The notes beneath the pieces were generated by a model. It was not told where the DNA came from. It saw only the letters and a program-made list of their open reading frames with translations, and searched no databases. The translations under genes and the position numbers were made by a program. Shown one piece after another: positions 1-12,985 of a DNA stretch of 64,000 nt. This DNA comes from Diprion similis (Eukaryota; Arthropoda; Insecta; Hymenoptera; Diprionidae): NCBI RefSeq assembly GCF_021155765.1, contig NC_060108.1, positions 15,587,025 through 15,651,024 on the forward strand. The letters run 5' to 3'. Each line of letters opens with the position of its first letter. The first letter of the stretch is position 1.

Positions 1-360
1 ATGCGGCGTTCAATCGGCACGAGCCCAACTCTCGGTGTGAACGGTTGTAGTTTGACTGTGACGGGTTTGGCTTTGGCAGCGAAACGCGCCCCTACCGAAG
101 CATAAGGGGTGGTGCAGCTCACCCGCCCTGTGTAATAGTGGGAGAAGGGAGGGCGACCCCCCTTCCGGCTCCCTCCTGGTCACCCGATGTCCAGGTAAAC
201 CGTTGGGCTCCTCCGGCTCCTCGAGGGATGAATGAACCAGTTTCCTCGGTTTCGCGTCTTTCCGCTCCCGCGGCTCCCTGTAGGTACTAGTTGTTCCTTT
301 TTTCGACCAACTCCGACACCGGTTGGACCGCGAAAATGGAGGCTGCGGCTATATGCTGCC

Positions 361-402
361 TGCGTGTGCGTGTGCGTGTGCGTGTGCGTGTGCGTGTGCG
401 TG
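361..402. repeat. (GTGTGC)n microsatellite
   Basis: About seven units of a six-base GTGTGC/GCGTGT motif in tandem. The alternating purine-pyrimidine pattern could adopt Z-DNA. It produces long meaningless frames on both strands. Confidence 0.9.
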
Positions 403-696
403 TCTTGTGTGCTCGGTTGAACGGTACTCGACGAAACAACCTCCGCCAAGCGATCGAGTATAGGACTCTGGTTGCAACTGCACGCGGTCGTCTGTGAAAC
501 CAAGAGTAGATCTGGTCGGCGAGCTTCCCGGCAGGACCCCCCCAAGACCGATTAAATCTCGCCCCGCCTCTGGTCCAGCCCTCCCGTACTCCTCCGGGGC
601 CGCGCTCTCCCGGCGCCTCTCTTTCGCTATCCTCGGCAACGGGAGGAGAGCTTTCGTTGCCGCGGCAGGTAAGAGAGCCCCACAGAAACAGAGAAA

Positions 697-731
697 AACC
701 GAGATAGAGAGATAGAGAGAGAGAAAGAGAG
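697..731. repeat. GA-rich microsatellite
   Basis: An imperfect GAGATA/GAGA purine run directly downstream of the donor-like GTAAGAG site. Confidence 0.85.
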
Positions 732-1300
732 ATGTTAACTTGCGCGCGCACACCGACTATCTTTAGTTCAACAAAAGATCTCAGGCCTTACGCTCTTGGT
801 TCTCTTTACTTTTGCGTCAATCCACCTGCTTGCCCCCCATGCAAGTGTTGCAGAAACAGGCATAAGCTGCGAGACACATCGCGTTGTTTTTTCTTCCAAA
901 ACACATCGAGCAGTTTAATCGCTGCCGATTCGTCCTTTTCTCTCAGATCCTGGGGATGTTGGTCGAAGCACAGAGCAGGATATAACCTAAGTATACACGA
1001 GACTCTCGGCTCCTCTTCCTCGCAGACCGGCAGCTCCACGATCACCAGACATCGTAGCTTCTCTGCGGCTCACTTTACCGAGCTGACGTTTCGAGCACGT
1101 GGTCCTCAGAGGGACGCTGAGGGCGTCGCCTCGGCTAACTCCACCTCCGGCTCGGCTCTCCTCCGCCTTTCGTTATCCCCGGTGACCTGGTTGGTTCCTT
1201 CGGTCCCTGATGTTCCCTGCACAACAGCCGACCCAAAGACCGACTCGGTTTCCTCAGGTCGATACTGTCGCTCAGGGCTCTCTATGATCGGATGAATCGG

Positions 1301-3900
1301 TGCTATCATCACCCATCTTCATTGTCGTTCATTTCTTTCTCTGGAGTCGTCTGAGGGTGTTTTATGGATACAGCAAACATATCCTCACGGTTTTCTCTAA
1401 TGTTTGGAGAAGCTGCTTCTCAAGGGTTTTTTCACGCGGTGAGGAAAGATGCACCCTTGACACTTGGCTGGCATGCTTCAAGATCCCCGATTATTGTATT
1501 TATTAATTCAAAGCCCGGTGCATGCGCTGCATGCTTCGCGTAGAACGGTTGGCGGAACAAATTCAGCGCAATGAGTTCAATTACGTTTTTACCACCAGTT
1601 GTATATTCATTTATTTTATAAGAGCATCCTGAAGCTTTACGACGCGATAGAGAACCGGCCGGCTGCATGTACATCCTGACGGAATGGACCCTCCGAGTAG
1701 GTATTTATCGCCCGCGGTTTATCGTCCGCAAACAACATTATATCCGAGGCAATTACGTATGGTATGCTCGCTCCCGCGTTTCGATTCTCGATCCTCAATC
1801 CCTAAACCTTGCTGCAACCGAAGGATTTCACGGTGCACCAATTCCGCCACCCCTGCACACGCAATGAGCCACCCATTATGATTTCTCTCTCTCCGCGTCA
1901 ATCGAGTCCCCGTAGGTTACAGCTGCAGAATTTTTCCAAACTGCAGTCGAGAGGGATGGAGTCAGGAATGAAAATTCAGGACACCATCGTTTTACCAAGA
2001 TTTCCTATTTCTCGAGGACCTGGAGTGTCTCGACTTAATGCGTTCTCAAGTGACTTCCAGGCGTGCGAGTCCATGGGGGACACTACACTGCAGTGTTTTG
2101 ATCGGTCGTCCAAAACCGTCGAGTTGCAGCTGCACGCGCAGGCCGTCATGACCGAGACGAGATGAGGCAGATTTCCGGCTTTACCATTAACTTTTGCGGG
2201 AAAGCAAACCGGCATATGCTGTACCTAGAATCGTCAAGTCGCTATATCGCAGCTAGCGTAGTAAAAAACTGCTTCAATAGACGGAAGAATTTACTCTGAG
2301 CCAGGAAGATCTAGAACATCGCTAGCCTGGCGGTGGATAAAGAATTTGCCAGGTGCTGTGTCAGGGTTTCAGCTCGTGGCGTAGCAGCGTCTGGACCCTT
2401 TGCTCACACTTGCACATGCACATGTCCTATGTCTACGTAGAAATATTGTAAAAATAGCGGAACAGATGTGCAACTGCAGACCCGGCGGGAAGATGAGGGC
2501 ACGTGGCTTTTAGCGGCGATGCCCGCAGAGATGACCGCGAACGGTAATTCACCGGCTGTCAAGATTCTTCCTTCTGCAGCAGGCGCTCCTGCGCCCTGGG
2601 ATGGCCGACTACAACCCTGCAGGGCGAGAGACTCCGAATAAGTACCACTCGACGGATCGCCTTGCTGCACTCTCTATACGTCGACCCTAAGATATTTTTA
2701 ACATGATTTATAATGCTGCTGCTGATATTGTTTTGACTTGAAGAAATTCCACTCTGTAGTTTTAAACTCTTTACCGTCTATCGCGTATTTTTTGCACCGA
2801 TTTTTTTATACTTCGTTTTTTAAACGTTGACTAGCAATGCGACCACTTGGATACCACCGACATTCATTCGACAGCGCGAGACGTGCATCTAAAAAAAGAT
2901 GAAAAGCCATCCTGGCATTATCCCTGGGAGCCTGCAGGCTCGTAAATTGAGCCACAAGTCCCAGCGTTGAATAGGTGCAAACGAACTTAGCCATCATCGG
3001 AAAAAACCGCCAAAGACTTCTGGACCACCGTCGTCACGTCCTTGCTGGACCACAAGAAGAATGAAGACGAAGCAGGCAACGGAATCCGATAACAATGCGA
3101 TGTCGTACCGAACCAGTGGCTTACCGATGCCTCAGCATGTGCCCATGAGTTGGTCTCGATCACATGTTCTTTCTTAATTTTCGAAACTGAAATGAAACAC
3201 CGGAGATGCCTTCTCATCGGTGGCTATCACCACGACTGAATGGATGTCCGCACTGTAATTGGTGACAAATTTCACCTCTGGGGGTTAAGAGGCTCGAGCT
3301 TGAGTTGAATCGCGTAACCCCGTCGTGTTCCGGGCTTCTGTATATAGTTGCCGGAGATAATCTGTCTTAGAGAAAGAACTTATACAATGAAGGGTGGGCC
3401 GCTGGGAAGCCGCGATCCTTGCGGAATCTTACCGAGATCCTTATCCCTCGGGACGGGAGCTGGCGGACAGCTGGCGACCTCCCTTGAGGATAAGTTTAAT
3501 GTAGGTTAATGTTCATCCTCGTTAGTTAAGGGTATAAAGACAGTGGGTGTCCACTCGGTGCGAAGGACCGAAACATCGCGTCGCTTGAGGCCTGAGCTTC
3601 TCGGGTAGGAGGGGGTGAATTCGGAACGCAAAAAGAGTCGGGTTTTCAAAATAACGTGGCCAACCCGTTCGAACCGGTTGAAGAATCGGAGGAGTGGAGT
3701 TGGATATAGTAATATCATGCTAGTTGGAGCGCATGATTCGGCGCGACGTCCTTGGAATTCCTGAGTGGCGTGTGACCAATCCTTCGTCCTTGTCTTCGAC
3801 CTAGTCGCCGTGAAAGGATCTCGCCCCGAGGAGTCCTGGTTCTACGGGTTCCTCACGACCACCGTACGGACGCCTACCCCACTATCCTCACGCTCCTTTC

Positions 3901-3931
<31 letters not shown>

Positions 3932-6900
3932 TTTCTCTCCCTCTTTCTTTCTCGCCCACACGAGACATTAGGCGGGGTGCGAACAAGGCGGAGACATCAA
4001 AGCTGAGAGGTAATTATTGCTCGACGGTGCCACTCCGGACGATTCAACCGTAGAGGCGCCAGGACGCCTCCTTGGAGTCTGATCGTCCTGTGACGACTTT
4101 CACCCCTAAGCACCCGCCTCGCCGCACAGCTTTCTCGAGACAGAAGGAAGGCGATGGGAATAGACAGGGGGAGAGGGAGGCGGAGAGGGATCTCGCGGTC
4201 CACACTTACCCTCGCTTAATTAAGAGGAAGGCGTTGATCCGTTATACCTTTAAAAAATTCCGATACTCCGACTCACCGCAATGACATCACGTGACTCCTC
4301 GTCGAATCATGGCTCCGTATTCTCGTTTGTTCATTCTATAAGAAAATTTAGGAGACGATTGATACGGATGAATAGTACATTTGTGCAAATGGTGGGAAGT
4401 TTTAAATGACTGACTCAATTTTTGTTCACGTCATCTTGACAGAAAAAAAAAAGAGCAGTATATCGTTAAGATTAATAATATGCAAGTTGCTTTCATATTA
4501 CATTCTTCTTTTTTATCGATCACATAATTTGCATGTGCTTTCATGAGAATAATGGTAGTCTCGTTTCGTTTATTGTACATCGAGAACAACCAGCTCAGCG
4601 TTTATCTTCCCCTTTTTCCGCTCCGCGGAAGTATTATAGGTGGGTACATGTAAATTTCTGCGATGCAAACGGTAGCTCGGAGGCGAAAAGTAACGAAGGC
4701 CACGTTGAGACGAAGAGGGATCTGTTAGCCGGTGTCTTTTCACTGCAACAGCGTTAGCTGCTTAAAGCATTAGGACAGGCTTCGACGGCGTGGAGACGTC
4801 ACAGTATTTCGTGTCTTTTGAGAAGCCCAGCGGACGCGCGGAGCGTAATGCTTCACCAGCGATTTTTCAAATTCCTACCTACTTTTAGCTGCTGTAACAC
4901 ACAGACATTGTACAGGTATATAACGCAGGCGAGGAAAGAGATGTGAACAGGTCAGGTCAGGACAGGACAGGATGGGCCTTGCCTTGGACTTACTCTTTGC
5001 AATTCTTTGGGAACAGGGACGGATATCTGGTGAAGCAGCACTTCGGACATAATGCATATTGATCACGGTTGAATGGCATTGTGTTAGACATTTGTACAGT
5101 AATAAATACATAAATGTTTAGCCATAACAGAGAGGATAATTTGGCGTGCAGCCCCGTGGGTGGTTGCGGGCCCCCTCAGGTATGCGCCTGAGGCCTGCCT
5201 CGACTCTCGAGCTCTTTTGGTCCTTTCGTCTTTTGCTCTTTCGGTCACACGCTAGCGCGGTGGAGACGTGTTTATTAAACGCCGACGGGCTAGAGAAATA
5301 ACGGCCAGAAATCTTGGGCACGATCCTTACTACCGGCCCGTGGCAAATCGGCCTCCCAGGAGTCAAATGAAATGGGTGGTACCTCACCCAAATTTTGCGG
5401 TTTCTGCCATACTTGTTTCCTCTCTCACTCTCCTCTTTCTCTCGGTTTTTCGTTGTTATTTTTTTTTATTTTATTTTTTTTTCAACACTGGCACAACCTC
5501 TACCACGAGCATCTCTCGACGTCGTCAATGCCTCACTCCAACCCGCTAATTATCTCCAACTACATAAATTATACAGAGATTTTTTGGAGGCATAACCGCA
5601 TGGCATACAGTGTCGGGCCGAGGTGTATTCGGTGAATAGGTACGGGACGTTATCCGCATTGCTACCTGCCGGACGGGCCACGCGGTACGGGTATAGTAAT
5701 AATAATTAAGAACACCTCACGGCGTGATTTCAGACCACGGATGAATGGACTGACGTGAAGCTGGACCGAATTATGATTAATGTTGACCAACCGCAAATTT
5801 AACCTTTGGATTCTGCGCCACCCACTTAGTCGAGAAAATTACTTTCGCTCCCGGGTCGTCGTGTCTTGCGTGCAGGTCACTTTTTCAAGAATACCTCACT
5901 CTGAATCCGACACGTTTCGACAAAGCTTCAACTTAATCTTTGGGATCAGTTTTATTCGATGGTACAGTTCTTCATTTTGGTTAGGTAACAAGTAGTTGAA
6001 AAAGCTACTACTATTCCATTCTGAGACGAAAAGTTTTTTCACTCCAAAAATTGCAAAAATCTGAGGTTCAAGTTTTCTAATTTTTGCGAAAATTTTCATC
6101 AATTTCGAAAAGAAATAATGGAATCAAGTTTCGACCAGTAATTATTTGGTTGTGTTGTTTTATTAGAAGAGAATTTTATAACGCCTTAAAAAAATTTCAA
6201 ATAAAATTTATACTTACAATTTTAGAGTAATAATGATAAAAATCATTGCACCTAATTACTCTTGCGGAGATGATTGGTTCAATCGAGGCACTTACTGCAA
6301 TATTTATAAATTTAATTACGCACCACAACAAACAAATTTGCAAAAAGAGCGATTTTGAGTTCGAAAATGGAAGTCGGCCACTCGGGCACGACAAGCGTAT
6401 GCAGACAGTCCTTATTATATATACTGACAATGTTTGTCCAGGCGGCTGAACCGACTAGTTAAAGACAAACACGTAGCGCAGTCTCGGCCGGGGTAAGATG
6501 AATGACTCGATCCTCGGGCAATTAATTATATCCCCAGTGTTACAAATATTAATTAATCGTCCTCGCGTCTTCTTCCACGACCCGCACAGCTCGATCGCTC
6601 TGCGTGAACACCTGTTCGTGGAATGATTTCTACGGCAGATTCTCACACACGGTGTCATTAATTACCACACACGATCAGGCATCGACCATAAGCTGTTTGA
6701 CTTTGTGTAACGAGAATCGAGCCAGACGTTTGTGGCTGCATTACAAAGTCAAAATTCTCACTCAGCCACATGCTCAATGTGCACCATCGCGGGGCTGAAT
6801 CCCCAAGAAACCTCGACGTCATTCAAAATTGATCGAATTTTTATGAAATTAGATTCTTTTCATCTGCGGGTTTTGAGGGTCTTTGAATGCTATCAGGATA

Positions 6901-8168
6901 ACGAAGAATTTACTTAATGTTATAGAATGGTAAAGTAATACAACATTTTTCCCTCAGTTTATTAATTGGCTCTTGAAGACCTTTGAAAATCAAGTTTCGT
7001 CGAAATGGTTGATTAAATTCGGATCGAGGAAAAATTGTATCTTTAAAGTATCGACTATATCGAAGAACCGAATCACGTGGAACGAATGACTATATATTCA
7101 CCTACAGTGTTAGAAGAAATGTCGAAAAAAAAATTTGTCTCCGGAAATAAGAGAAGTGAACGATCGACGCGATATGAACGACTTCGGGATCGGTGCACGA
7201 GGTGTCAGTCGTAAATCTATCAATCTTTTGTCCTACACGTGTGAATGTCTACTACGGATATATTTATTCCAGAGGTACAGATTTTGTCCCCTTAGCTGGC
7301 GCAGGCATGAGGTATTTCTTGAGGGTTTCGTGACGTGTTAATACGCTATGACGAACGGTGGACGCGTTTGGTTTACGAAGCAGTAGCCGCCACAGTGTCG
7401 AGAGAGAAGCCACTGGACCTGCTGCAGTTTGAAACAAAATCAGCAGTCACGTGTGCGAACGAGTTTGTTGACGATAAATTGTTGCCTTTGACGCGTCGAG
7501 AGTAACGATTACCGATCTCCGATCTCCGATTGCCGATCGATCAATCGACGCGAATGATACGGTCGGATTTCCAGCTGATGAAAAGAAGTCGCGTGCGACA
7601 TTATGCTGTTGAGAATGACAAATAACGAGAGGTCGAGGCGTTAATGAGCAATTAAACTGGTCATTATTAATCGTTAATTGATTGGTGAAATTAGCGGACA
7701 CGAGCGACGAGAGCCGTTTCATATTTCAAAGAAGAAGTTTTCGTTCCATTCTCGTTTTTTATTATTTTTCTTATTTTTTTTTCTCTCCTCGAATATCGGA
7801 TCGATCCGCATCGCTGGTCGTGCATCTCATTTCAGCCGAATATGTCGAGTTATATTATTCGTATACCGCGAACTCGAAAATAGGTATGCATAATAAACGA
7901 TTACCAATCGACGCTTTGCGTTCTATTAATAAATTCTGGCCAAGCTCTTCGTAGATCATTGTATCGCTCGCACTCGGGCATCAGGGGCCTTCAGGCCCCC
8001 CCTAATTGCTCAGATTCATTAACCACTTTGGATTACTAACGTTAATGGGCTCCATGTTTCTTTTGCCCTGTATAATACACGGCTCTGTGGATTGTTAGGG
8101 TGGGCTGTATACCTTTTAAAACAACCTTACGTAACTAACCGTATACATACAGTATTCCCACATGAATG
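1301..8168. other. Non-coding region without recognisable genes
   Basis: No open frame here shows a domain, signal peptide or splice-consistent exon on either strand. Visible content is limited to a CT microsatellite at about 3.9 kb, short five-base tandem repeats (GTCAG/GACAG type) at about 4.95-4.97 kb and poly-T tracts at about 5.46 kb. Distal regulatory sequence or introns of genes outside the window remain possible. Confidence 0.4.
3897..3953. repeat. (CT)n microsatellite
   Basis: A pyrimidine-only run of CT units with a few T or C interruptions, about 57 bases long. Confidence 0.9.
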
Positions 8169-8170
8169 TA

Positions 8171-8459
8171 CTGGGTGTTCCGACTGATCTATACTGCACC
8201 GGCGTTATCACTCTGTCACAATTTACACACCGATAGTGCCAATTCATTCTAACGTCGAAAATTCGTGAAGAGATTGCACGTTTCCATACTTGATAATCTT
8301 CTTCTCTTTTTTAAGAATTTCAACAGCAGGCAAACGATCAACCGAAAATCATTCGATCCGTTAATGGAAGCATTTTGGGGATAAATTAGACCATTCGATA
8401 TTGGCTCAATCAATACGTGTTGTCAATTTCTTGACGAATGAGTCAAATCAGACACCCCG
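8171..8459. mobile_element. Candidate MITE, TA target site, short inverted ends
   Basis: The left end reads CTGGGTGT and the right end ACACCCCG, which is the reverse complement with one mismatch. Both ends abut TA dinucleotides (8169-8170 and 8460-8461), as expected for Tc1/mariner-type target duplication. The interior is about 290 bp and non-coding. Inverted-end similarity fades after 8-9 bases, so the call rests on the short ends and the TA flanks. Confidence 0.35.
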
Positions 8460-10218
8460 TATGCATGGTCCTATATCCCCGGCGACGAAGTTGCTCGGCT
8501 ATTATATTGACCAGTACGCAATATGTGGTCAGCAATTTAAATCCGCGAAAAACACGACTGGACGATAGTTTAGCAGAAGGTACCGTGCGTCGTGAGTTTT
8601 AGTTGGGTTGTATCTTTTCACAAAAGTCTCGTTAATTAGCGAATTACACCGTCGTAGAGTTAACCGAGCAGTTCGATCTTCCGGCAAACATGGGTATGCG
8701 GTTTGATAAAATGAATCGACAAACCATAACAGTTTGAGAGAATCGTCGTCCTCGCCCCGTTTCGCCGTTAATGTTGATACAAAGAGAGAATAAATAAACG
8801 ATCAAATAAATTTTGTTAAAACTAAAAACAAAGAAAAAATTGAAAACGAAAAAAAAAGAATACAAAACAAAAAATCAACCATTTCAATTTTGTCTCGGCG
8901 GATACACGTACGTGTGCTAATGGGAGTAAAAAATCAATTAGCGACATCGCTGGTACATATTCCGATACGTACGTGCATCGACCGGCATTCTTTATACTCA
9001 ACCGCAGAGCTGCAACCTTGCAGACTGCACTGTGCTTCACCATCACATTGCAGCAGTAGGTACACCCAACCGCGTCAGCCAGACAACGTCCGCGCACAAA
9101 CGGGCAGGTATATAGACATTCTACTCTGTTTATACACATTTCACATACCTACTTACACTCAGATCCGTACCAAGGATTCACAGAGCCCAGCCCTGGGACT
9201 TTGTAAAGAATCGACCATATGTTATCCGATTATATGCTCCGAGGCTTGATTCCCAGGTTTACTGGTCGCACTCTCTGTTCCTTGGGCAATTGCTGAGAAG
9301 TTGACATGAAGAACGAGAAATTATATGCAGGCTCGGTTGCATGTGGTTAAAAGTAATACCGTTTAGAAAATTGTCAGTTATATAGGTACGTCAGTACCGC
9401 GAGTGCCGAGGAATTACAATACTTGTACCTTTCCAATTACCCTGCAGACCACTTCGGTATATTCATATGATTGAACATTTTAATGCGTAATGGGTGTAAA
9501 TAAAAGGTTTGCGAAAATTATGGGGGTTGAAAAACGCGGACGTGTCAGTCATGCACGTACCTGGCGATGCACGGCTTACTCGGGCAGTGCACACTTCTCA
9601 TGAGTTTAAGACACGCGAAATATGGGCGTGGTTCTGTAAGACAGTGGCACACGCAGCTTCCAAGTATACCAGCCAACGTAGGCCTACATACGTAGGTACG
9701 GTCGTCAAGAGAGAAAAGTTGTCTGCTCACGGACCACAGCGGAGCATTGCTGGTATGCACATAAGTCGATCACCTGTCTTGGGGGAGAAACTTGCATCGG
9801 GAGGGCGGTGCCATCTTTGGACTACTATCCGCGGATTCTTGATTCGCGTGCGAATTTCTCTGGGAATTCTCATCGCAGAGTAATCTAGTCTGTATGTATA
9901 TATGGTACGAATTGGTGGAGTTTAAAGTGAGAAGTCTTCGTACCATTTTCGACCCGGTGCGTGTGGCAAGTTTCTCCAATTATCAGAAAAAAGTCACGAG
10001 TCCTGAGTCACTTGCGCCGATAGAGGATAAAAACGATGATAACTACCGAACGTTTTTTTTTTTTCTTCTTTTTCTTCATTCTATTTGAAAATGTTTTTCA
10101 ATGTAACGTTTTGTTCATTATCTCCGGGTAGATCTCGCCTGCGGGTTATTCCACCCGTGAGATTCCGTTGTCTGGTAGGATGTGATCATCGACCAAAGAT
10201 CGGTGGGGGCCCCGCGTG

Positions 10219-10278
10219 TATTATATATATATATATATATGTATATATTATATATGTATATATATATATATATGTATA
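10219..10278. repeat. (TA)n microsatellite
   Basis: About 60 bases of TA/GTATA units with occasional G interruptions. Confidence 0.9.
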
Positions 10279-11895
10279 AAAGATAGATAGATCGAAAGAG
10301 AGGGGAAACAGGGAGAGGGATAGGGATCGAGGAAGATTAGCTACCAGCGGAGCAGAACCGGATTTTAAGTAATTAGTAGCAGTGATATCCGACGATGAAT
10401 CAAACGACGTAACCCCTGAGGTCCGACCATTTCGTTCTCTCCAGAGCTCGGACGGCGACGCGGGCGGATTTCGAGGAGGATATCGCCTGGTGTCCCTCGG
10501 ATATCTCCGCAGCCTCCAGGCACTGCCTGCCCCGTGTGTGTACCACGGGTATACCGATCACGGAGAAGGTTCAGCCCCACGCCCCGCTGAGCGCTAATGG
10601 ACCGATCGTGGGTGGCTCGATCGAACGATTCGGTCGATCGCGAGGCGCCGATACCTCGGCGATTACTGAATCACGATCGACCAAATCATTTCCGTTTATT
10701 TGAATCACCCGGAGAATTGACCTGCAAGCTTTGACTTTCACGCGGTGATTATCTAATGAGATTTTGACTCCTACACTTAGTTGTAGAGTCGAGAAAAATT
10801 GAGAAGAAAAGGATACAGGAAATACGAACGTGTCATTCGATCGCACGAGAATTATTCTCTTCTCACGCGATTGATCATCCAAAAGACGCATTTTTTCTCT
10901 GAGATTTTTCATGCAACGGTCACTCGGTATACCTGCATTTTACCGTGAGCTCGCCAGGGTGAGGAGAATCACGCCAACCCGGTTATCCCGTGATTTTCGC
11001 GACTACACCACACCCCCGAGGACGAACTGGGCGTGGCTCCTGGACAAAGAAATTTTGTTCTGCAAATTCGACCGGTGCCCACCCGCATGTCGGTAAAATG
11101 AAATCCGTGAAAAATCTGAAATTCCTACTTCACTCTGTCCTAGCTGCAGCGGCGCAGGGCCGATGAAAGTACCTACAGGGTGAACAAACAGCCGCGGTAG
11201 AGTAGAGACCCGACCACCCTGACTGCGCGCGAAACTAACTATGAAATGGTATAAATCACTAACGTCATTCGGGCACAATTACGGTTAGATACGCCGGAGG
11301 CTCTATTTATCAATTCTTTCACCTCGGGGCCACCTTTTTTTCTTTACGTCGCGTTAAACATTTTCTTGTTCATTTTAATTTTGTCGGTGGTAAAGGTGGA
11401 GAAAAAAGAGCAGAGATGGAAAAGGAAAGATGTAAGTAACTGGAGAAGAACTCAATTACCCGCGATAAATTCATCGGGGCTATCTCACGGCGGGTATATG
11501 AGAGTGGAGTAAGGTACTTATTAGCCATTATACAAAGAGCACCTTTCAAACTGTGATAATTATGCTTCGGTAAAGTGTAGAATAGTAAATGGGACTATAT
11601 GCAGCATCTAGACCCGAGGCGACAGGGAAAAACAGCTGTTGAAACGCTAACCCATGTTATAAATTATCGGAAATTTTACTCCCACCGTTGCGAATGTTCA
11701 GGTATTGCTAATCTGGTTGTGAAATTTTCTGAGACAAGGATTCTCCGTTATACGAGAATATTTCAGGCTTCAGCCTTGGCATCAATATCGTTCGGTTTTT
11801 CTCATTTTTCTACCGCCCGTAAGAACGATGATGGCGACTGGCCTTCTTCCGGATTTGTCACAGCCAGGTGAAGGGTGCTGACGCCGGGGAGTAAA

Positions 11896-11898
<3 letters not shown>

Positions 11899-11931
<33 letters not shown>

Positions 11932-11988
11932 AGTGAGAGAGAGGAAGGAAGGGAGGGAGGGAGGGAGGAAAAAAGAGGGAAAAGGGAA
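11899..11988. repeat. GA / GGGA purine tract
   Basis: About 90 bases that are almost entirely purine on the plus strand. A (GA)n run is followed by GGAA and then four GGGA units at 11951-11965, with only one T (about 11934). The composition suits triplex (H-DNA) and, in the GGGA part, G-quadruplex formation. Confidence 0.9.
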
Positions 11989-12932
11989 CGCAGATAAATA
12001 AACCGGCCGCCGGATATATGGTCGTTTGCCCCTGGGCCAGCTGGGACATTGTCGAATACGATGGGACATTATGGTACACCGTAGAATGGGACCCCCCGTG
12101 AGCTCTACCTGAAACCATCAATGGAAGATGGCGAGTATGAAGATGTCTTGGTGACGTTTCATTCACTCGCCGCTGTTAGTCACCTTATACACGATCTAAA
12201 CGGTAGTCAATTTTCTGATGCTCATTCAATACGCGCGCTCACAAATCAGGATGATTGAGAGGATGGCGTCTGCACATCGTGGAGATGATGGAGCTTCGTC
12301 GCACAGGGTGAAACACGAGTAATTGCCCGGTTACTTTACACCTTGTACTTCGCGGTATCCTTTTATGCGGAAAACTAAGTATAAGGGATGTCGAAGTGAA
12401 AGAAGATGTAATTTTATACTTTTACCTCGGGTGTGATTTCGAAGTGATTGATCAACCCCGATCGTAATAATGGGGTAGAGAGAAATTGCAAAATAAAGGA
12501 TTGAGGGGGAAGAAGAAACCGGATTCGATTCATCGCGCGGAGAATGCAGAGAGAGACTTGGATGTAACCAATTTGTGAGCCGAAGTATGGTGACAAATAC
12601 ACAATATTGCCATAACATATCGCCCGGCTAAACTATCGATCGAATTAATAGTCACCGGTTCTGACTAATAGCCTCATTAATTAATGATCCACACTGCTGA
12701 TTAGACTAATCCGGCTTAATTTAGTGATCGGTCCCTCGCCAGTCCGAGAGGATAGATTCCTTCGAGATAGGAACTGGTGAGAGCAACCTATATGGTAGCT
12801 CGGTCAACTAAAATGATCCGACATCCCCAAATTGACTATACGGACAGTATGACGTCAGCCTAAGATCGAGCAGAGATATGTACCTTTGAAAACTCAGCCT
12901 CCTTTGGTCCAGCCTGTCTGCTTTTGTGAGAC

Positions 12933-12985
12933 TGCCTGCCTGCCTGCCTGCCTGCTTGCTTGCCTGCTCGCCTGCGTGCAGCGTG
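12933..12985. repeat. (CCTG)n microsatellite
   Basis: Six near-perfect CCTG/TGCC units followed by degenerate CTTG, CTCG and CGTG units. Confidence 0.9.

Larger units (their letters stand above)
1..1300. other. GC-rich non-coding stretch at left edge
   Basis: No gene could be supported. The stretch is visibly richer in G+C and CpG than most of the window and carries a GTGTGC-type and a GA-rich microsatellite. A strong plus-strand donor-like site (CAG followed by GTAAGAG) lies at about 668/669. It could end a 5' untranslated exon of a gene running right, but no matching coding exon was found. The frames crossing the microsatellites are low-complexity Arg/Thr or Val/Cys runs. Confidence 0.4.

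Noticed and set aside
287..751. Overlapping frames of 120-154 codons across the first 750 bases
   Set aside because: They run through the GTGTGC microsatellite and give Arg-Thr or His-Ala repeats. They have no domain and start at non-ATG codons or in repeats.
732..1295. 187-codon plus-strand ORF with ATG
   Set aside because: Ser/Arg-rich with no domain, signal or splice context. The GC-rich stretch makes long chance frames likely.
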